Positions 57,836-64,000 of a DNA stretch of 64,000 bases are shown here, one piece after another; within the stretch, counting starts at the first letter, position 1, and every line of letters begins with the position of its first letter. Below the pieces are notes generated by a model. That model had not been told where the DNA came from, did not search any database, and was given only the letters and a program-made list of their open reading frames with translations. Made by a program: the position numbers and the translations under genes. The stretch comes from Mesodorylaimus sp. YZB2_4 (lineage: Eukaryota > Nematoda > Enoplea > Dorylaimida > Dorylaimidae): contig JASANH010001455.1 in NCBI GenBank assembly GCA_030248295.1, positions 496,001 to 560,000 on the forward strand, written 5' to 3'.

Positions 57836-60800
57836 ATGTCGTCGGTGGTCGACGCCTTGATCAAAGAGTATTTCGTCTTCCGGGGCTTCGCGGCCAGCTT
57901 GAAACAATTTGAAAATGACCTCAAGCACGAGAATGAGAGGGGCGGATTTCGAGTGGATAAAGTGGTCGAACAGATTTGTGCCCTCATCTCGTCCTTCGAT
58001 TTGAGAAGTTTGAGAGAACTGTGGAATCATTTGGAGAATAAGGTCTTTTTGTATTTGACCAGGGTAAGTGGTGGTTGTGTGCTCCCGGGGGCCTCACCCG
58101 TCACGATGATGTTTCAGCCAGGACTGGGGCGGAAGACTTGGTTGTCGCGGGTGCAAGAGATGATACCCCAGCGTGTAGAAATCGATAGCCAGGGCCCTGC
58201 TTCCATTAATAACTGCAAATTGACGAGTGACAGGCCAGCATCGGCCGATCTGACCCTAGGCCTGGGTCCCGATCCGATCCGCTTCAAGAAATAGGAGATA
58301 GATAGGGATGACGTCTTTGGCGCTGCGTCCTCACCAACCTGCCATGGTTCCTCGCTGCCACTCCGAAGGACACAGGAGAGATAAGCAGCACCGAAAGCGA
58401 AATTGAATTCTGAGTTGAGAGAAAAAACGGCATTTTCTCGTTAAACTCTCACATTCTGTCATTTCCCAGCAGAGAAAGCGCGACAAAATGTATTAGTTGC
58501 CGGTCGGATCGGGAACTGATCCACCCCTCGGATCTGTCGACGCTGGGTGATCAGTCTGGTCAAACTGAGTTACAGAAAAACGTCAGGCCAGCACCTGCCA
58601 AGCTTGTCGATGCCATGGTGCAACTTGCCCAAATCAGCCTCTGCACGCCAAGGGTTCAACCTGAGGATTGAATGGATGGTGGAATTCAGCGGGCGGGGTT
58701 TGCGACATCCGCGATTCTCCGACTGGGGCGAGCCGACCACGCATTCATCCTGAATGACGGACTGTGCAGATGGTCAGAGGTCCGGGAATGCGCGTGGTGG
58801 GTGGATCGTGGAGGCGTCGAGGTCGTCGTGGTTGATGTGAATATCGTAAAGATTATGACAGCGATGACGAGCAGACTTGAAGAATCACGAGGACGATTAT
58901 GACCCTGACTCTTCCCGCCTGGAATCCCTGCTCTGGTTTGAACTTGTGCATGAGCTGACCACAAAATGGCCCAGGTCCATCGCTCAGTGCACTGTGAGAC
59001 TTATCGGTCGGGCAACTTGCGTCTATCGCAATGCTTGGTGTGCACAGATTTCGCCTGTGAGCATTTCTTTCATCAGAGAATCACGTCAGAACACACACGA
59101 CCAGAGCACATGAGTCACTCGATCACTCGCCATCTCTCCATCAGCAGTTCTTCTTGGCTGGGACTGGATTGGTCGGGCCGACGGTCTCGTTGATCTTCAT
59201 GCACGTGCCCAGGACGCAGTACCAATCGGGTTCGCTGGCCTTGCACTTGATCCCGTCCGGTATCTCATCAGGTTTTGACGACCTGCATTTGTACGACGTG
59301 CAGTCCCCGTCGACGTCCAGACTGCAACCGTCGCCGCGCACGCACTCGCCGCATTTCCACACTCGGAATGGCAGGCCTGAAAAACCAAAAGTCAGAAATC
59401 GAAAACAGGCAGCCACTTCGCACTCACCTTCGCACACGCCCATCGCCGTTCGATCGTCTCCGACTTTGCATCGCAGGTGCTGCACCCAGATGACCGCGTC
59501 CACGTTGTTCCCGCACGACGTCTTCCCACTCATGCATCGCTGACGATCTCCGAGCTGTTGTTTCATGCGCTTCATTGCAGCCATGTTTCCTTCCCAGCAG
59601 TCGATCATCTCGTCGCAGTTGTCCTCCCACTCGCTCGTCTCGTTCCACTTCCCGACGTGGCCAGTGAACGCCTTGGCGCACTTGTCGTTGGTGCACACGC
59701 CCAGCCGCCCATCGTCCATCACGCACAGCAGACCAGTGCCGTTGGCGGGGGTCCTGGTTTCAGTCTTGGATTGGTCGTTGAATTGGTAGTATGTCGACTC
59801 ATCCGTTTCCATCTGGTCCACTTTGTACGAGTAGCGAACGCACTTGCCCGACGTGCACGAGTCTTTGTCAGGAGGCGAGCCAACCCAGCACGAACGTGCC
59901 CCTTTCACTTTGCAAACGCCGTCCAAGAACGTGCGCGATTGTCCGACGAACGAGGGGATGCTGGTGGTGGTCGACGGCTTGGCAGTTGATGTTGAGGCCG
60001 TTGGCGAGGTGGTCATCGACATTCGACGAGTCGAGCGGACCATCGCCGTGGTGGTTCTTTGGGGCCAGTAGACGTAGACGACGACGCCAGTCACGGCACC
60101 GACCATCAGGATGAGCATGACGACGAAGATGGCGATCCAGCATTTCGCGTTTCGGTCGCAGCAGTCCTTCTTCCTTTCCCACAGGCGGGTGTGGAAGTCC
60201 CCATCTGGTGCCGTGGGCCATTTCCGTTTTAGTTGCGAGTCGATTTTCCGAGGATTCTTCTTGCCGCTTGGACTTTCTCGCAGTTGGGGTCGATTTGGCT
60301 GGGGGGAGCGAGGGCTGGTTCGAGGACGGTGGAGTTCGGATGGCCGATCGCTTTTTTTCGATGGGATGTAGCTGGGATCGGAGACGGTGCTGATGACGTG
60401 CAGGGATGGGAGCGGATTGAAGGTGCCGGGGATGAGGGTCTTGCCCGACGATTCGCCAACGGATCGCCTCGTCTCGTTCTCGTAGACGGTCCTGGCGGCA
60501 GCGGATGGAGCGCCCCTCGGTTCGTTCTCGTAGATGGTGCCCGTCTGCGCCTTCGACGCGGTGCCTGGACGGGATGGCGGGTTGATGGACGACGGAGCCC
60601 CTCGCAGCATCGACGACGGGTCGACCTCGCGGTGTCGTTGGGGACCTTTCACGGGTGGTTGTTTCGTGGACGATTCGCTGAGCTCGCGGTATCGTTGGGG
60701 ACCGGGCGCAGCGATTTCTTTCTTGGACGACTTGCTGATCTCTTGGTAGACGCTCATTTTCGACGGAGCAGTTGGAGCAGAGGCGGACGATGCGAACTCT

Positions 60801-63800
60801 GAAAACAGAAAGCAGTCAGTTGGGCGGCAGTGTAAAAATGGCAGGAGGAGACCCTGACCTCGAACGACGTTGAGAGAAGATTGGACACGACCGCACGGCA
60901 GACTGATGACGAGCACAATGAAGTGAAAAGTGAAACTGGTGTGGACTGGATGAGAGTGTAAAGCACGCAGCTGCTGTCCATCGGAACAAGTTCAGTGTGA
61001 AGCTACGAAGAGTATGGCCGAGTGTAAAGTTCATTTCGCGGTATCACGTGACTGCCCGAATGTGGTGGTCGCTCAGCGCGCGAAATTCAAAAGTTAGAAA
61101 ACTGTGCAAGCCAGTGTGCCCCCGTCGCGATAACAAGGTGCAGGATTAGCATAATTCTCGCCATCAATCTTTTTTCGCAGAAAGGAGCGTGTATCTCGTG
61201 TTGTAGCTGCTTTAATCAAGAAATGCTTGAAATCGTGACTGACTCGTGAGTGGGAAATTTCGTGAGAGCGTTTGTTCTTGCATGAAAAACAGGCCAGCTA
61301 TAGCACAAAGAAGAGGGTAGTGCGATTTTTGTCTGACTCGGATATGAAGAAGGAAGCAGCGCGGCTTATTCGAATAAGAAAAATGAAGAAAACGGCTCCT
61401 CGTTTGCGCATTTTTGCGCAAAGTGCTTCTCTTTTAGTCATCGAACTTGAAAAACTTGAATTTCACTCTTGGTGACATGGTCGTGTAAGAAATAGAAAGA
61501 CTGTGACAGTGCGACTGGGGTGCGGTGCGCCCACGCGTGCTGATGTGCGACACTCGCAGTGTCAGGCCTGGATAGTAAATGGATCAGGGAAGGGGTTCGA
61601 GTGAGTCCTCCTTTCTTATCGTTTCTGGTTCAGAGTTCTTCAAACTCCTGCTGTCCCCTCGCTCGTATGCGCCGGGTAAGCGAGGAAGAGGCGAGCAACT
61701 CTCGCAGCAGCTCCCTCTGATCTCCACTAGGAGCACCTCCACGCAAGGGCATCCTGTGCCAGCGCCAGTGTCCCAGGACGAAACTGGGCGAGGGACCTTG
61801 CCAACTGGTGTTCGAGAAGCAGTTTCCTGATTCTCCTCTCGACGGTACTGGGTGTGCACGGGCAAGACTAGTTGCCCCTGACAATTGCCACCCTCAGTCA
61901 AAATAGAACTGCGACCTCCCAATCAGGGTTGCTAGTCCAGGCATGTCGGTGTAATATGGGGCCAGCCGACTGGACAAAGAGTACACTCTGAGATGCACTG
62001 TTGAGGGGAGGGGCACTGAGAATGAGGGTGGTGGGCAATCAATGGCATGTGGTGAAGTGCTGTTGGGTTTGTGTGGAGTGAACTAGCCACCACTGATGTG
62101 CTGTGAGGCCCAGTCTGAGCTAGCTTAGACTGACTCGAGTCTCCATTTCGACCATGTTTCAGGAGCAATCGAAACACGCGCACCAGTTTAGGGACGATCT
62201 GTACCGTTACTACTTGGTCGTGTGCGTGCAGAATCGACGGACGGACAAGGCGGCTGAGTTCTTCGAAGTGTTGGCGCCCAGCTTGCACGCCGTCGATGGT
62301 TGGAACGAGTGGTTTGGTGAGTGGGTGTGGTCTGCTCCATCCCAGGGGAGGACAGTTGATGGCGGGACTACAACCGAGGGCTGTCCCCTGGGATGTTCTC
62401 TGGGGAAGCTGCGACCCATAACCCAGAAGCATGCGTTTTTACAGAGCAGTATGTAAGACGGAATGCTGGAAAAAGACACGCTTTTGTAATCCAATAGGGT
62501 CAATAGGAATTCCGACAAGCATTCTTACAAGACATTTGAAAACCCCTGTCATTCTCAAAAATTCTTGTAAGTGTTCTTGTCCGAATTTTGTGCAAGAAAT
62601 TAGGAAAGTCTTCGCAGTCTTCTTGCAAGTCTTAGCAATGTTTTGTGAGCGCGTGGTCGCAGCGCTGCAAGCCTCCAAGAGCTAGAACGTTATGTCAAAG
62701 AATCTTAGTCAGTCATTCAGGCCTGCCGCCTCAAAGCCAAAGTCTGTGCTAGGTTTTTGGATTATATATAGCTAAATATCAGATTGTGCCCTCGCGGCTA
62801 TGGCATCTTCCGCCAGTGCTGAACGAATGTTTCAAAAAGTACTGTACTCGAATCATTCATGGCAATTAAAGGGCCGTCCACATTGCACCTTGTCAGCTAA
62901 GGTGCTCTTCACATTGCGACTATCAGCTCGGCTAACTCACAAGTCATTCGCGGTCGGCTCAGTTTGCGGCTTGCGGTTAAGCCAGCTCGGCAGGGAGAGT
63001 TGAAAATTTTTAGTTTTTCCAGCCGAGGCCAGCCGAGCTTGGAATAATCGTTCCAGAGTTATCAACAGGAAAGTAGCCGATTTCGATTAGAACATGGATT
63101 ATCATGAAATTATTGAATTATTATGAACATATGAAACCTTATATCGGTTCTAGCGGCTTGGAATCTCAAAAACTTCAGGGTTTGAACCAGGAAATTTAGG
63201 AAAAAAAGCGGGTGGCGTCTGATGCGAGTCGGCATCATTTGCGTGAGGGGAACAGGTGGGACTGAGGCGTGAACTTTGGCATTTTAATCCAAAACACGAT
63301 TCGAGAATTGGTCTCGAGGAAGTCTAGAAATAGTGTGATTCAAGATTTACAGAAGGCACGCTAATTGAATTTAGAAACGAGCAGCTACAGTGAAGTTAGC
63401 GGCCGCGGTGGTGCAGCAGTTCGGCATTCGTCTCTCCGTATTGCTTGGGAGCGAGTGGCTGGACTTGTCCCGGGCTCGATCCCCGCTGATGGAGGTCGGT
63501 TTGCAAAACCATAAACCCTCGCTGACCTGCACGCCAGGCCGTGGGTGACTCACCTAGTACCCTAGAGGTGCTCCGAGTGGAGAGACGGAAGCCAAACGAG
63601 GAGACAGTCTCGGCTGTCGAAGACGGACAAGGTTCACAGCCTGCCCGCCATCGTCCGAGGAAGTCGGTGTCTTGTCCAGGATGGCCTCGCATACCTCATA
63701 ATTGATCTAGATCTAGATCAATATATTACCTCATAATTGATCTAGAGCAACTTTGACTCCGTTGAAAAACATATATTTATCAATATGTTTTTATGATCAT

Positions 63801-64000
63801 TGAGTGTTATCACTGCGTTTTGAAATTTCCTGTGCTATTGAGTATAAATCGTGCAATTTTTGACTGCCTCCCAATTGATCTAGAGCAACTTCGCCTTCGT
63901 TTAAAAGACAAACATTTATTGATATATTTCTATGATCATTGAGTGTTATCACCGCATTTGAAAATTTTCCGTGCTATGAAGTATGAATCGTGCAATTTAT
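57836..64000 (+). CDS. WDR91: WDR91 homolog, first two coding exons (gene continues past the window)
   Basis: WDR91 is a Rab7 effector that inhibits PI3-kinase complex activity during early-to-late endosome conversion. Only the N-terminal part is here: exon 1 57836-58063 (76 residues: MSSVVDALIKEYFVFRGF, GGFRVDKVVEQI, LRELWNHLENKVF) and exon 2 62163-62316 (HQFRDDLYRYYLVVCVQNRR, KAAEFFEVLAP, GWNEWF). They align with the start of human WDR91 ([42 protein letters not shown]). The WD40 repeats are off the window; I found no further exon between 62317 and 64000. A TTTCAG just before the start codon hints at an upstream leader exon. Intron 1 (4.1 kb) contains antisense paralog B. Confidence 0.92.
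58236..58545. mobile_element. MITE, CAGCATCGACCGATCC family, in WDR91 intron 1
   Basis: Ends CAGCATCGGCCGATCTGACC and GGATCTGTCGACGCTG, 310 bp. The interior (TGGGTCCCGATCCGATCCGC, GTCCTCACCAACCTGCC, AGGACACAGGAGAG) is collinear with 9346-9722. No clear target duplication. Confidence 0.75.
59030..61290 (-). repeat. Segmental duplication, copy 2 (nested gene plus flanks)
   Basis: Counterpart of 46200-48380. Identity is highest over exon 3 of the nested gene and its 3' flank and falls off towards the 5' side. Confidence 0.7.
59141..60757 (-). CDS. Nested cysteine-rich type II membrane protein, paralog B (unrecognised family)
   Basis: Paralog of the gene at 46429-47915, antisense inside WDR91 intron 1. 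Exons 60757-59428 and 59376-59141, about 521 residues. The intron between them (59427-59377) is 51 bases, a multiple of three and free of stops, so retaining it would only add 17 residues. The N-terminus is longer than in A and repeats GPQRxRE (GPQRYRELSE, GPQRHREVDP). Shared with A are NPPSRPGTASKAQT, the RTV(C/Y)E motif, one hydrophobic span (CWIAIFVVMLILMVGAVTGV), a Thr-rich stalk, FLDGVC, NGTGLLCVMDDGRLGVCTND, GKWNETSEWEDNCDE and a nearly identical last 78 residues ending PAKKNC. The cytoplasmic part and membrane span have diverged much more than the ectodomain. Function unknown; a cell-surface or shed binding protein is a guess. Confidence 0.8.
   Translation of the reverse strand: MSVYQEISKSSKKEIAAPGPQRYRELSESSTKQPPVKGPQRHREVDPSSMLRGAPSSINPPSRPGTASKAQTGTIYENEPRGAPSAAARTVYENETRRSVGESSGKTLIPGTFNPLPSLHVISTVSDPSYIPSKKSDRPSELHRPRTSPRSPQPNRPQLRESPSGKKNPRKIDSQLKRKWPTAPDGDFHTRLWERKKDCCDRNAKCWIAIFVVMLILMVGAVTGVVVYVYWPQRTTTAMVRSTRRMSMTTSPTASTSTAKPSTTTSIPSFVGQSRTFLDGVCKVKGARSCWVGSPPDKDSCTSGKCVRYSYKVDQMETDESTYYQFNDQSKTETRTPANGTGLLCVMDDGRLGVCTNDKCAKAFTGHVGKWNETSEWEDNCDEMIDCWEGNMAAMKRMKQQLGDRQRCMSGKTSCGNNVDAVIWVQHLRCKVGDDRTAMGVCEGECEVAACFRFLTFGFSGLPFRVWKCGECVRGDGCSLDVDGDCTSYKCRSSKPDEIPDGIKCKASEPDWYCVLGTCMKINETVGPTNPVPAKKNC
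61670..61930. repeat. Interspersed repeat fragment
   Basis: CAGCAGCTCCCTCTGATCTC, CACTAGGAGCACCTCC and GGGCATCCTG match the tail of the tRNA-headed repeat at 30225-30285. Confidence 0.5.
62791..62832 (+). pseudogene. hAT transposase C-terminal (dimerisation domain) remnant
   Basis: One frame reads LAAMASSASAERMF, the core of the hATC dimerisation motif (hydrophobic block, then SSAxSERxF). Stops flank it within about 30 residues upstream, so only a scrap of the transposase is left. Confidence 0.4.
63396..63690 (+). repeat. tRNA-headed interspersed repeat (SINE-like)
   Basis: Head GTTAGCGGCCGCGGTGGTGC, then a B box GGGCTCGATCCCC, GGTTTGCAAAACCATAAACC, and tail CCGCCATCGTCCGAGGAAG. Collinear with the minus-strand copy at 30170-30715. 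Confidence 0.6.
63700..64000. repeat. Satellite-like tandem repeat, period about 138 bp, cut by the right edge
   Basis: AATTGATCTAGAGCAACTT occurs at 63735 and 63873, each followed by TATGATCATTGAGTGTTATC and TCGTGCAATTT. At least two units are present, with a short extra AATTGATCTAGATC at the front. It probably continues beyond the window. Confidence 0.7.

Larger units (their letters stand above)
62317..64000. other. WDR91 intron 2 (open at the right edge)
   Basis: Contains a hAT transposase scrap (62791-62832), a tRNA-headed repeat (63396-63690) and a satellite at the edge. The stretch 62840-63390 shows nothing definite apart from CCAGCTCGGC / GCCGAGCTTGG inverted words near 62980-63045. 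Confidence 0.55.

Noticed and set aside
62317-64000. A third WDR91 exon
   Set aside because: No frame here resembles the segment that should follow GWNEWF in WDR91, and the region is made of repeats.

Overview
This window is nuclear DNA from an animal, most likely an arthropod or another ecdysozoan. Every conserved gene is split by many GT-AG introns, the products match metazoan families from end to end, and the spaces between exons are full of short inverted-repeat elements and tRNA-derived repeats. The species cannot be named from the sequence alone. There is no sign of bacterial or organellar DNA.

Layout. (1) 1-8609, minus: strawberry notch (sbno), 23 exons, its 3' end cut off by the left edge. 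(2) 8610-15141: repeat-rich intergenic DNA with a strong TATA box at 9035 followed by a splice donor, a candidate distal promoter for the next gene. (3) 15142-28323, plus: animal type I fatty acid synthase, 26 exons, all seven activities recognisable. (4) 28919-40377, minus: HID1, 19 exons, tail-to-tail with FASN. (5) 40809-42066, plus: mitochondrial ribosomal protein L17, head-to-head with HID1. (6) 42306-44398, minus: ILRUN, tail-to-tail with MRPL17. (7) 45101-57632, plus: one spindle-checkpoint gene that combines a Mad3/BubR1-type N-terminus and centre with a BUB1-type kinase domain. (8) 57836 to the right edge, plus: the first two coding exons of WDR91. (9) Two antisense genes, one inside intron 1 of the checkpoint gene (46429-47915) and one inside intron 1 of WDR91 (59141-60757). 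They are paralogs that encode unrecognised single-pass, cysteine-rich membrane proteins.

The conserved genes do unrelated housekeeping jobs (chromatin and transcription, lipid synthesis, secretory sorting, mitochondrial translation, innate-immune restraint, mitosis, endosome maturation). They do not form a pathway. The parts that are least explained are the duplicated nested gene pair, the undivided Mad/Bub gene, and a rich set of non-autonomous DNA transposons. Two copies of one family have perfect 8-bp target duplications, and one of these sits inside another element. Long G-homopolymers lie in introns mostly with the G on the sense strand.

Exon coordinates were worked out by hand from splice signals, reading phase and family alignment from memory; each should be right to within a base or two. 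No search or RNA evidence was available.
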